Assembly (NCBI GenBank): GCA_036897625.1
Contig: JAYMTA010000503.1
Span: 1-27,672, forward strand
Reading direction: 5' to 3'
From: Pelargonium cotyledonis
Lineage: Eukaryota; Streptophyta; Magnoliopsida; Geraniales; Geraniaceae
Length of the DNA: 27,672 nucleotides
The notes below the pieces were generated by a model. The model was not told the origin of the DNA, searched no databases, and saw only the letters and a program-made list of their open reading frames with translations. Below are positions 11,660-21,089 of this stretch, in pieces (the first letter of the stretch is position 1; every line of letters starts with the position of its first letter). A program made the translations under genes and the position numbers.

Positions 11660-13488
11660 CATGTGACTCCTATTGTGCACAAAATTATGCAATCTTTAAC
11701 ATATATAATATTAAAGAATATATATATATTGTTTGATTCTCTTTTAAATAATGTGTTTGTTAGGTTTCTATACATATTAGAAATGACCCACATGAAAATG
11801 ATACAATTTAATTGTGCAAGCTCATATAGGCCCAAAAATTGACCAATTTTTGTTTGATTTGACGAGTCTTACAAACAACTTGTCGTGCACTGATAATTCA
11901 CTTATAGTTTTTTCGTACTATTTTTTTCATGGTTATATATTTTGGTTTGTCCTAAAGAATCTTTACTCAATGTCTAGTTGTGATAGACCTATTGGGTGGA
12001 ATTTCAAATTGCACAAAAAAATGCTAGTTAGGTTACCAATGAAAATGAGAAAGATAAGGTCCTCATCACCTTATGTCAAGTGCAAATCCTTTAATTATAT
12101 ATGGAGCAAGAATGGCTCAAAACCAACCACTAAATATTATTAGTACCAATCACCATGTGTAGTATTAAATTATTGCTTCAAGAAACCTCTAGGGCACATC
12201 AATATCAAACAATAAATAATATAGTTATGCTCTAACATACATAATTTAAACACGTTAGGACAACCCTTAGCTTAATTTGTGATTAATTAGAGGAGCAATT
12301 CAAATTAATGGCGTATAGGGCGGCTAATAATTTATTGACAACATTTTAATTAGTACGTGTTTTCATTATTATGAAACATCATGGACCCATCACTTTGATT
12401 TGATTAATTGATATATAAAAAATTAGGTTTGATCTAATATTCATTTCAATAATAATTAAAGTTAAAATAAAGTTATTTCTAGTTTGTTCTTGTAGGTCTT
12501 GACCTAATTAGCATATATTTGATTCAAAGCACAACCTAACACAATCCTACATAGTAAATAAACAAAATTATTGGTAATCCAAGCAAGTTAATTATAATTA
12601 AGTCACAAATTTTAGAAGGCCGGTTGTGGATTACAACAATTAAGCATCATGGTTGGCATAATTAATTAGAGAATCCTTGTGACGGTGGGTCCCGCATTAT
12701 AATTATTCTACTTAAGACTATATAATATAGATTAATGAACTAATTTATCTTATTATAAACAAGATCATATTCTAATGTGAATAAACAATGGTATCTTGGA
12801 GATAATTGGGATTGTCAAAGAGGAATTAATTATTAAGTATTAGTTTTTTTGTCAATACATATAATTAAAATATATTAATACATGTCACATGAATATAATA
12901 TAATTAAGAGTGTTATGGTTGAGTGGTGCATTTCATATTGGAATCTCCAACCCCTCAAATTTTCAAATACCTCATTGATTAGTTAAGACCCAAATCATCT
13001 CCCAAAGCACTCATTAATTTAATTACAAAATGTCAAAGAAAAGCAACAAAAATAAAATAAAAATACACACAATCACATACCTATATGTCTCTCTTTCCCT
13101 TGATTGAATACAAGAAAAAGGTGTGTGAATAAACTAACCCAACTTTCATTATTTTGGTCCCCTTTCAATAGAATCACACATCATTTTCATGCTCCATCCC
13201 CACAATAATATTCATTTTTCTACACACAACAAGAATACAATGAATACTTGCAATGACATGCTCGAACTCTTCGTCACGTACACACTACGCACTTGGCCGG
13301 CGAAGACAAAGACACTCGACTCAACAACTCTATTTAAATTCGAAAAAATAGAAGACATTTTTAATATTTAAAAGAGCTTGTGAAGATGAGGACATTTGAG
13401 GGCCAAAACCCTAGTTTCTCTTGCCTAGCCCCATGCCATGCCATGCTTTTTGGCTTTTGTTTTTGTTATCTTTTTGGTGTAACAAAGT

Positions 13489-13530
13489 AAAGGTGGACAA
13501 ATGTGTGAGACATAGAAGTTGTCCACTTTA
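13489..13530. repeat. short inverted repeat
   Basis: AAAGGTGGACAA (13489-13500) and TTGTCCACTTT (13519-13529) are complementary except for one bulged base, with an 18-base loop. It may be chance. Confidence 0.5.
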
Positions 13531-13552
13531 TCAGTGAGATTGAGATGTATAT

Positions 13553-13590
13553 AAAATAAAAATAAAAATAAAAAAAATAAAAAAATAATA
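13553..13590. repeat. A-rich simple repeat (AAAAT/AAAATA type)
   Basis: An impure run of AAAATA, AAAAAT and AAAAAAAT units. It is low complexity, likely replication slippage, and could equally be an old A-rich tail. Confidence 0.7.
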
Positions 13591-14027
13591 CCAACATACA
13601 ATGGAGGAGAAGAATCGCCACTTTTAGAGGAAAAATGTGACTGAATTCGGTGATCTCTTTTCGTATTTTTTGTCGATGTGCATGTAGTGTATAAAATCCA
13701 CCGTTTAGGTAATCATTGTAGTCCGTGGAACTAGTTTTTTTGCATTTAGGACGGTAATAGACTCACTAGAAACCCTACTTTATTAACTTTTTAAGTTTAT
13801 GCAATAATGAACTTCTTATTTTGGACCTATATATTTTCAATACTTTCAAGTTTGATGGATGAAGGAAGTGGGACTACCAAGCAATGGACAGCACAAAGCA
13901 TAGAATATGAATCCAATTAATTAAGGAGAAGGCATGGGGGCCATGATAGGAACCCTAACTTTCTTCCCTTGTGAAAGAGGGCACTCATGTCATGATGTAC
14001 CATTCTCTATTATAGCTCTCCCATATC

Positions 14028-14228
14028 CATCATATATATTGCAAAATTGATATATAATTTGTAGCTTCCTTTGTTCTTTCCTTGCACTACTTACACACAC
14101 CCCAATTTCCCTTTACTCTAGGACCCCACCACCACCCACATTTCACAACTCACAAAGTTGACAAGACCATGGGTATGGAGGAGGAAAATTTTGATACTCC
14201 TCCTAACTACACATGGCCCCCACTATGA
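14028..14228 (+). other. promoter-like segment with a 19-codon open frame
   Basis: A TATA-like CATATATATTGC (around 14031) is followed by a pyrimidine- and ACACC-rich stretch that looks like a leader. An ATG at 14169 in the context GACCATGGG then opens a 19-codon frame, starting MGMEEENFDTPPNYTWPP and ending in TGA at 14226-14228. It overlaps a small hairpin (GGAGGA..TCCTCC). The layout is suggestive, but the frame is too short to be convincing and I recognise no family. Confidence 0.15.
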
Positions 14229-16592
14229 GGTATAGTATTGAAAATTTCTTTCAAGGGTTGAAAATTGGTCATTGGACATGAGTGCATGACCTAATAAAAT
14301 TAAAGACACATATTGGTAGCTAGGACTTAAGTATGTGACTTGACTAGATAGCTAGGTCATATATATTGTGTGTAGTGTAGTAGTGGTTTCATACATTAAC
14401 TCTCATGACTTTATTGGGGAAAAGTAATGAGCATTGAGTAGTAGCATAGTACTAGTAACATATTTAGGTGAGTCTTTTGTAAGGGTATGGTTGGTGGGTC
14501 AAGATAAGAATCCACAACACACTTAAAAGAAGAGAGATAGAGAGAGCACATTAAACCATTTCTCTTGGAACCAATTATGTCTTGCACAATGAATTCTTTG
14601 CTTTTATATGTTGGAGTTTCAATGCCATGAGTCCACTTTACAATATGGGATGGTTTTGGTGTATTGTGTGTGGGGTGGGTGGAAGCAAGCTAAAGATCAT
14701 AAAGAGAAGAGCTAGATTATGTAGTTTATTGCAATGTTGAATCCAATAACCCCACTAGTAGTGGAGGCAAAGGCATGAACGTGTCACATGTGAAATATAA
14801 AAGAGTATAGTACTATGATGTACAATTTACATATATAATATGTTACATACTTTTTATGTTTTGGAACATACATCATTTTTCGATTTTCATAATATTAACA
14901 ATCCATGTGTTTTCATTTTATTTGTAAATAATCAATTTTAATGGAGAATATCATTCTATTTTCTCATATGTAACAAATATTGTATATGAATTCAAAAGTA
15001 TGGAGAAAACTTGAAAAGACGGAAGAAGCTGAAGTGCAATAAGGATTAGATTATGGTTCTTTTGATGTTATAAAAGCATTTTTCAATAGTTAAAAAAGGA
15101 GAAAATGTCACATGTAAAACGCATAATGAGATAGTAATACTTTCCTCTTAAATTTGATGATTTACAAGCATGTAGAATAAAAACGCATATGATGCAAATG
15201 ATATGAAAACCAAAAAATATAACTACGTATTCTGAAACAGTATGATTGAATAATAGTACGTAATTGATGTATGGTGTAAACATCAGCATCTCCCACTAGC
15301 AAAGTACATCTCCATGTGATAAGATTTTGAGGTCTTAATTACTCAAGAATCCAATTAGTGGCCTTTTTGTGTTTGTGCTATGCAAACCCAACCTCCCCAT
15401 CTTTGGTAAAATCATTGTGCTCTCCTTTTCATTTTCTTCTCTTTTCTCTTCCCCATCTTCAAATAATATATATACTTTTGCCTTAAAAGTGGAGTGATTT
15501 GGGAACAGTTCATTGTTGTCTACATTAGGCTCCACTTCAAAAGCCAACCACTAAAATGATTCATTTTTGTTTGGTTGAGGTAAGTGGGAACATAGAATGG
15601 ATTTTTAATAGTCTACTTGGATGGATAGCATGTAGAGGACTTGGATTGGTCTAATGGGTGACCTAAAATCATTATAAAAAAGTTGATTCTCTTGAAATGA
15701 TTTTCCATCAAGAGCTATAGATATGTGTGTGTACTACGTTTTTAGTCCATCTTTTCCCATTTTTTTTTCCCATTAAGACATGAATTTGAAGGTGACATTA
15801 TAAAGAATCAAATCTTGAAGAAGCACCAAATAAAATATGAGCAAATGTTATGAATACACTTTGGGCTCTTCTAGAGTTTGTGTAACAAGTATTTCAATGG
15901 GATGGTTGATTAGTCTTTATTTTATCACTTTTTTTTAATGTAAGTTGAGTACGACTTTTGAACCGACTGATATTTGTGCGACACATTGTTGATTTTCAAC
16001 CGATCATTGTAAAATCAAGAATTTATAATAATTTTATTTCTCGTTATAAAGTTAAAATCTCTATAAGTTCTTTGACGTAACATGTATAATATAAATAAAT
16101 ATGCCGTACTTCTTGTTCTTCTTCTTCGTACAACTTCATACAATTTCTCTTGAAATAGTTAATTTATATATTTTTCTAAACATAGGAAAATTTTTTTTAG
16201 AGAAAAAAAAAACTAAAATTAGTTAATTAGAATCTGAAGAGATGATTGTAATCCTAGAATGATCCATAACCTCGAGATTATATTCTCATATGTGCCATGA
16301 AAAAGAGGAAAAACAAAAGAAGTGTCATTGAGTGAGTAGTTTCCACAATTTTGCACCAATGTAATGTCACTGTCCAATCAACAAATCATAGCCTCAATCA
16401 ATGTAATTTCTAAATCACTGTTCACATCATTACAAATATTTCATACTCCTATTGAAGATTTGTGGGATTTTTTTTCACCAAGTACAATATCATCAAACAA
16501 AATGGGCCATACATAGCAAAAAAAATTAAAAATGAAAATTATTATTGGGCCTCATTGGGCTCCACCATGAAGTGCAATAAACACACATCTCT

Positions 16593-16607
16593 TTCTCTCT
16601 CTCTCTA
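16593..16607. repeat. CT microsatellite
   Basis: TTCTCTCTCTCTCT followed by ATCTAT. It is downstream of the PORR gene, outside any recognised exon. Confidence 0.75.
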
Positions 16608-16639
16608 TCTATACAACAAAGCAACCAAAAACTTTGTCT

Positions 16640-17028
16640 AATGAAGGCTTTGATTTTTAGTGTTTAATGGGATGTGGATAGTGATTGGACATGATAAGCT
16701 TTTGTCTCCTTCAGGTCCTACCTTGTTCATGAGACTGTTCTCAGATCCACATTCATTGAAACAGTGATGGTGACACCCATACAATGAAGCCTTTTTTTGT
16801 TCAATAGTGTCAAAATGAACTGCACGCAACTGCATTGGAAAACACGTTTTTAGGTTCAAACTGCCAGCTCTACGACTAAATATTGGCTGATACAAAATCA
16901 ATACTCAATTCCTGTATTTTCCGGAGAGAGCAAGAGTTGAACATAGTAAACATTTAGATCGACATTTTAACAAAAGAAAAATGAAACACAATCCAACACC
17001 AATTCACATAATTGAATCAATCTGGATA
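16640..17028 (-). other. probable 3' UTR and downstream flank of the PORR gene
   Basis: The sequence just beyond the PORR stop is less AT-rich than the desert further left and contains an unbroken 87-codon frame (16901-16638). That frame starts at TTG and shows no recognisable domain, so I read it as untranslated sequence. A separate exon is possible but unsupported. Confidence 0.35.
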
Positions 17029-18207
17029 TCAAGAAACAATGTGACATGAGTCATGCCTACCACTCAATGCAACGAATTTATCAATAAACAACACGAGAGG
17101 ACACTTATCGATCAAACTCGAACCCTCGTAAGCATCTTTGAGGATCACAGTGCTCCACACGCCTTTGTTAGTTATGTAGAAAATACCATGAAGCCTTATT
17201 AACCAACGCAACAGCGTGGATGGTAGAAATAACTCAGCCTGAAACGCACTCATTTGTGCAGATGTCATTCGCTTCATCATTGTCAAGCTGAGGAGCTCGT
17301 GAAGCACTGCGACAATTCTTTTTCGGGTTGCTACATTAGAAACTTCAAATCTCCGAGCATTCAAGTATGGAGACGGGAATTCCGTCTTCTGCCACTTCTC
17401 CAACTCCCAGAGAAAATGCATGTTTGGTCTAAAACCTGTTGGATACTGTATTTTAAAAGCGTGAGGGCCAAGAAAGTTACCATCTTTCGAGATTTGAATC
17501 TTCTTTCCGTCCCCGTCATTGTCCAAAACTCCCTCACGCATTAGTCTCTCCTCCCTAGCTGTGACTGCAAGTAACGAGTCCCAGTTTTCCAGCTGGAGGC
17601 AGTCCTTTCCATAGTGAGCTTTCACCGAAAAGAACTCCGGGTACTTAGGAATCAATGTGTTCTTGAAATCAGGAGGCAAACCCAGTTCGGATTCAATGAA
17701 TTCAATCTTTTCAAGAGGCACCCGACAATCAACAGACAACATTAATAGCTTCCTTAAATTCTTGACCAAAATGGGCTCCATAACCTCCCTAGCTCCATCT
17801 TCTTCGGCCGCAATCTTTTCGGCTTTTGCAGTGAGTGTGACAAAAGGGAGCGATCCATTTCCCGAATCAACATGGAAAATTGTAGGGTACTTTTCAATGG
17901 TAGCTATAAAGTTCCATTTTTTAACATGCCCGACTTCTTTTTCGAGGTCTCGGAGAAGCAGGGACTGATGTTTCTGGGACTGAATAATGGACTTGAGCTG
18001 TAGGATCATCGATGGCTTCTTCTGCAAGTCCATCACTCTGTCGAGCTCTGGGACTCTGTGGTAGATTTTCTGCTTTGGTTTTCCTTCTCCGGTTGATTTC
18101 CTTCGGGCCCACATAGAGCCCGGTTTCCGAAATGGGATTGAAGATTGGAACATAGGGTTATCTTTCAGGTATTGGTGCAAGCGCCATAAAGTGAATTTTG
18201 AATGCAT
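17029..18207 (-). CDS. PORR-domain organelle RNA-binding protein (WTF1 family)
   Basis: An intronless gene of 392 codons, ATG to TGA. The upstream in-frame TAG (18235-18237) makes this the first possible in-frame ATG. Residues 1-50 are basic with few acidic residues (MHSKFTLWRLHQYL...), as in a mitochondrial or plastid targeting sequence. About 50-375 is a plant organelle RNA recognition (PORR, formerly DUF860) domain. Recognisable blocks are RVPELDRVMDLQKKPS, a FHVDSGNGSLPFVTLTAKAE-type segment, LGLPPDFKNTLIPKYPEFF, FKIQYPTGFRPN, and the late LPSTLLRWLIRLHGIFYITNKG block near 330-355. The founding member, maize WTF1, binds chloroplast group II introns and works with RNC1 in splicing; other members act on mitochondrial introns such as ccmFC and rpl2 (WTF9). 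Which paralogue this is, and which organelle it enters, I cannot tell. It starts only 87 bp after the REV7 stop on the same strand. Confidence 0.92.
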   Translation of the reverse strand: MHSKFTLWRLHQYLKDNPMFQSSIPFRKPGSMWARRKSTGEGKPKQKIYHRVPELDRVMDLQKKPSMILQLKSIIQSQKHQSLLLRDLEKEVGHVKKWNFIATIEKYPTIFHVDSGNGSLPFVTLTAKAEKIAAEEDGAREVMEPILVKNLRKLLMLSVDCRVPLEKIEFIESELGLPPDFKNTLIPKYPEFFSVKAHYGKDCLQLENWDSLLAVTAREERLMREGVLDNDGDGKKIQISKDGNFLGPHAFKIQYPTGFRPNMHFLWELEKWQKTEFPSPYLNARRFEVSNVATRKRIVAVLHELLSLTMMKRMTSAQMSAFQAELFLPSTLLRWLIRLHGIFYITNKGVWSTVILKDAYEGSSLIDKCPLVLFIDKFVALSGRHDSCHIVS

Positions 18208-18303
18208 TTCGAAGAAACAAAAGGTTGGTGGGATCTATGATTCTCTAACTGGTTAGGGATACTTTCCGAAATGGTTGTGGTTAATAGGTTTTGTTTAGGG
18301 TTT
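18208..18303 (-). promoter_or_regulatory. 87-bp REV7-PORR junction with telo-box
   Basis: Between the REV7 stop (TAA, 18297-18295) and the PORR ATG lie 87 bases with no obvious polyadenylation signal and no TATA box. A perfect telo-box, AAACCCTA (18303-18296 on the - strand), overlaps the last REV7 codons and its stop. Telo-boxes act in 5' regions of many plant translation and organelle-biogenesis genes, so this one may serve the PORR promoter from inside REV7's last exon. That role is inferred. Confidence 0.5.
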
Positions 18304-20862
18304 CGGTTCAGATAAACTCGGATGTTCCAAATACAACTGTACACAAAGAGGTTCACTACTCATAGACTTGATGGGGGTTATTAGCGGAGGTTGCTGCCAC
18401 TGCTCTGTGTCAGTCGAGATCCATAATTCGGCATCCTTGCTAGTACTAGCCTGAGGAATAGAGCGAAAGTAAGCTGTTATTTCCCACCGGCAATCTGATT
18501 ATAGAAAGTAAAAGAAGCTTAGAAATCGAGCAACAATTGCTAAACACTATTAAGATACATAGCACCAAGGCTAGCAATTTAGGTCATGACGCATGAAACA
18601 CTATTAAGGATAAATTCAATGGATCAAATATGATGGGTCGTAGTGGGTCAATACAAACCCATTTATTTAAAAGTTGTGTAATTTTTGGACCCGATTAATT
18701 AAACATGTTGAGCATGCCATGTTGTGTCAACCTGATCATAAATGGGTTGTTTTGTCTTCGTGTAACTCAACCCGTTCCATAGTCGGGTCAGGTTTGTGTA
18801 GATCTATGTAACATAATAATCAAAATTTCAACACAACTCGTGAACACAAATTACCACTCCTAATAGCAACTAACACAACAATCACCAAAAGAATTTGATC
18901 ACATTTCCCATATTTCTCAGAGCACAATATACACTAAAGAATCTGAATAAAACAAGGAAATTGGGTTGTAAAAATGGAGATATGCGGTGTCACAACTAAT
19001 TGTACAATGTACAAAGAGCAAAGAGACGATCATATATAAATACACTGTATTTGAATGCTTACTGTGGGGAAGAGCCTTAGTGAGTGATTCTGAAACTGAA
19101 AGCTTGATCAAGAAGGATCTAAGAGCAAATTCCAAGTTGGCTTCTTCTACCTTTGAGCCGTAAGACTGATTCACATCAAGCTTGAAAATAAACCTCTCCA
19201 CCGGGATGTTGTTAGTGTTGTAGAAAATAACCGCTACTCTTTCCACTAGTCCCTGGTTTGTGAAAGGGGTTGGTTTTAAGAAAAATAGTAAGGACAAATA
19301 TATAGAAGAAAAAAGGGTAAGAAGAATGTATTCGTACAAGATATAGCATTGAAACTTGAAAGTATATTTGACGATTGAAGCAAAATGTTTCGTCCTAATT
19401 GCAAATGGAAGAATTCACGAACTACAAATTGAAAATGGAGTGACCCTAGATTTGGAAAAACTAACCGACTATTAGAGTTGACAATTTGGTCCCCAACCTG
19501 TAGGTACCCAAAATCTGACACATTTAGGTGGGTTCGGGTTGGGTGAACCCACTCAGCCGTGTTTTTTCTATGTAAAATATGTAACTCGACATGCAACCCA
19601 AAACTTTTAACTCTTGCAAATCGGGTTTGGATTAGGTCTTCTCAACCCAAGTTGAAACCCAAGTTCAAACCTGAATGCCAGCTCCACATACTATAGACAA
19701 CCTTCAGAAGCATCTACAATACAAAAAAAGGCATTCTAATAATAACATACGATCAAAATATTGTTTACACTTTGATGTGGAATCTATTCTCAAGATCAAG
19801 TACAGAATTAAACTATTACCGAAAACACTCTTGCAAGATAATTTGGACACAATGGAGCTGTTTAGATTCAATAAGACATCCAAAAATGCCCTAAATAAGT
19901 CAACATTTAGTAAAGAAACAATATGGAGAATACAAAAAACCTTTTCAATAAAAGAATGTAGTCCAGCAACAGCAAAGTGAATGTAATCTCTAAGCTGAGG
20001 GTGCCTAGCTCTCTGCACAACAACATTCATATATCTCCGCCTTTCAAATGCTCCTTTCAATCCAATAGCCAACAAAAACCAACCATCAGCTACTAATCAA
20101 AACTATCCCAAACTAAAACCCTAGTTCTCCCATTACCTCTATAATATTATTATTTTGGTTCCAAGCTTGAAGAACAGATCCAATTGAGCTCAAAACTTAA
20201 AATTGTCAAAGAACCAAATAGTATGAAATATAATAACTGAGAAAAGTATTAAAACGGATGAAAGACCCTAACAAACATGAAATTTTCCTCCCCTACGTCC
20301 TAATTCCTAAATTTTACTGACTTCACCGAATTCTTCTCAGCTGCCAGACAGTGAGAAAATGATTAAAACAGATGAAAGACCCAAATAGTTTATAATATAT
20401 GTAACAAACTCAAAATCTTCTTCCATTATGTCCTCAATTTAATTGACTTCACCAAAATTTTATCAGCAGCCAAGCACTGAGAAAAGGCTCAAAACAGATG
20501 AAAGACATAAAAAGCTAAAGTTTTGACCAAAATCCCTTCAGAGCAAATATATGTGGAGCCTGAAAATGCACTCCATCAAGCATTTTCTTGCAATTTCTCA
20601 CAAACCAAACACCCCCAAATACAATTGAACAAAAAAAAATGATCTTTACCTGAAGGGTAAATTCCTTTAAGAAACACAATAGAATTAATGGCCACCTCCA
20701 AGAATTCCACCAAAATCTTAGCTGTTTCACCTGAAAATTACATCACTGCACACATCAGATTGAGAGAGTGAAAATGGGAACTAGTTTGAGAAAGGAATTG
20801 AAAAGAAAATAGGAACTTTTAAACATGAAACCTTGAGGAGATTGGTCTTTTCTGCGATCCAT
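18295..20862 (-). CDS. REV7: REV7, HORMA-domain subunit of DNA polymerase zeta, 5 exons
   Basis: Assembled from splice sites as 20862-20832, 20730-20650, 20053-19941, 19252-19063 and 18494-18295 (stop TAA). Lengths 31+81+113+190+200 give 615 nt, or 204 aa, with every junction in frame. The protein begins MDRRKDQSPQGETAKILVEF and contains the REV7 hallmarks GAFERRRYMNVVVQRARHP (37-55), NIPVERFIFKLD, LEFALRSFLIKLSVS, NCRWEITAYFRS, and the C-terminal PLCLQLYLEHPSLSEP of the HORMA safety belt. Length is close to plant REV7 (about 215 aa). REV7 bridges REV3 and REV1 in translesion synthesis past DNA damage, acting in the nucleus. Exons 1 and 3 end at weak donors (GTTTCA and GTTTTT). Introns 3 and 4 each hold a short hAT-like element, and intron 2 holds a tandem repeat. 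No defect is seen, so it should be functional. Confidence 0.93.
18567..18862. mobile_element. non-autonomous hAT-like element (MITE) in REV7 intron 4
   Basis: A 296-bp insert flanked by an 8-bp target duplication with one mismatch: ATAGCACC (18559-18566) and ATAGCAAC (18863-18870). Its ends are degenerate inverted repeats, AAGGCTAGCAATTT on the left and TAGGAGTGGTAATTT (reverse strand) on the right. They resemble the TAGGGGTGGCAATT-type ends of a widespread plant hAT group with 8-bp duplications. The interior is rich in GGGTC/GACCC words (GTAGTGGGTC, GACCCGATTAATTAAAC, AACCCGTTCC). It has no coding capacity, and the divergence of its ends suggests an old insertion. Confidence 0.65.
19473..19686. 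mobile_element. second hAT-like MITE in REV7 intron 3
   Basis: A 214-bp insert with inverted ends: TAGAGTTGACAATTTGG from about 19473 (preceded by T), and TGGAGCTGGCATTCAGG on the reverse strand at the right edge, matching at 11 of 17 positions. Flanking 8-mers CCGACTAT (19465-19472) and CATACTAT (19687-19694) agree at 6 of 8, consistent with an aged hAT target duplication. The interior contains GGTGGGTTCGGGTTGGGTGA and CAACCCAAGTTGAAACCC, the same style as the intron 4 element. Non-coding. Confidence 0.55.
20236..20515. repeat. degenerate tandem repeat, about 2.3 copies, in REV7 intron 2
   Basis: The landmark TGAGAAAA..AAAAC(A/G)GATGAAAGAC recurs from 20238, 20352 and 20478, giving spacings of 114 and 126 bp. 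The sequence between landmarks also aligns (TGACTTCACC and a CAGC(T/A)GCCA block precede copies 2 and 3). The third copy is partial. It looks like an old duplication within the intron. No terminal inverted repeats were seen. Confidence 0.75.
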
Positions 20863-20897
20863 ACGGTATCTTCTACTCAAACACAGAACTGTATTGG

Positions 20898-20987
20898 CTA
20901 ATAGGTAGGTTTATGGTGCAAGCTGGTGTTAAGCATGTGGCCTTTGAGGGGCTGTTGAAGGATATTTGGCAGGTCCAGTTCAGTCAT
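20898..20987 (-). other. upstream ORF (29 codons) in the probable REV7 leader
   Basis: On the - strand an ATG at 20987 (context GACATGACT) opens a 29-codon frame, MTELDLPNILQQPLKG..., ending at TAG (20900-20898). The stop is 35 bases before the REV7 ATG at 20862. It lies between the TATA box (about 21052-21058) and the coding start, so it should be in the mRNA leader if there is no leader intron. An uORF this close may lower REV7 translation. Peptide conservation is unknown. Confidence 0.4.
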
Positions 20988-21045
20988 GTCTATAGACAAG
21001 GAAATGGCAAATCTGGGCTGTGCTGTTGAGGATATGAAGCTATGT

Positions 21046-21084
21046 GTAATTTTTTATATGGGCCTTGTTTTGGGCCTAAGCCCA
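21046..21084 (-). promoter_or_regulatory. REV7 promoter: TATA box plus three site II elements
   Basis: On the - strand a TATATAAAAAA-type box (21058-21047) lies about 190 bp before the start codon. It is preceded by three TGGGCY/GGCCCA site II motifs (21079-21084, 21071-21076 and 21059-21064). Site II elements are bound by TCP factors and are common in proliferation, replication and translation genes, which fits a DNA-synthesis factor. Confidence 0.65.
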
Positions 21085-21089
21085 TTGAA

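Larger units (their letters stand above)
7851..16600. other. long AT-rich intergenic desert
   Basis: Nearly 9 kb without a recognisable exon. Open frames are short, and several of the longest begin at TTG or GTG instead of ATG. Composition is not uniform: 10330-10820, 11400-11680 and 13380-14760 are less AT-rich and could hold regulatory sequence. Small features seen are an AC microsatellite (8717-8732), a three-fold GGTTGCT run (8234-8253), imperfect inverted repeats at 11584-11659 and 13489-13530, an A-rich simple repeat (13553-13590) and a 19-codon frame at 14169. No element with clear terminal repeats and target duplication was found. Confidence 0.6.

Noticed and set aside
11814-12143. 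109-codon + strand frame
   Set aside because: It begins with TTG and has low-complexity, AT-driven amino acid content with no recognisable domain.
14521-14555. GAGATAGAGAGAGCAC resembling miR157
   Set aside because: It lacks the TTGACAGAAG start of miR156/157, and no complementary arm was found nearby.
15335-15547. 70-codon - strand frame with acidic and basic stretches
   Set aside because: It starts at TTG. The charged run reflects a GA/CT-rich patch, and no family is recognised.
16638-16901. 87-codon - strand frame with His/Cys cluster downstream of PORR
   Set aside because: The start is TTG. The Cys/His spacing does not match a zinc-binding motif I know. It is better explained as PORR 3' flanking sequence.
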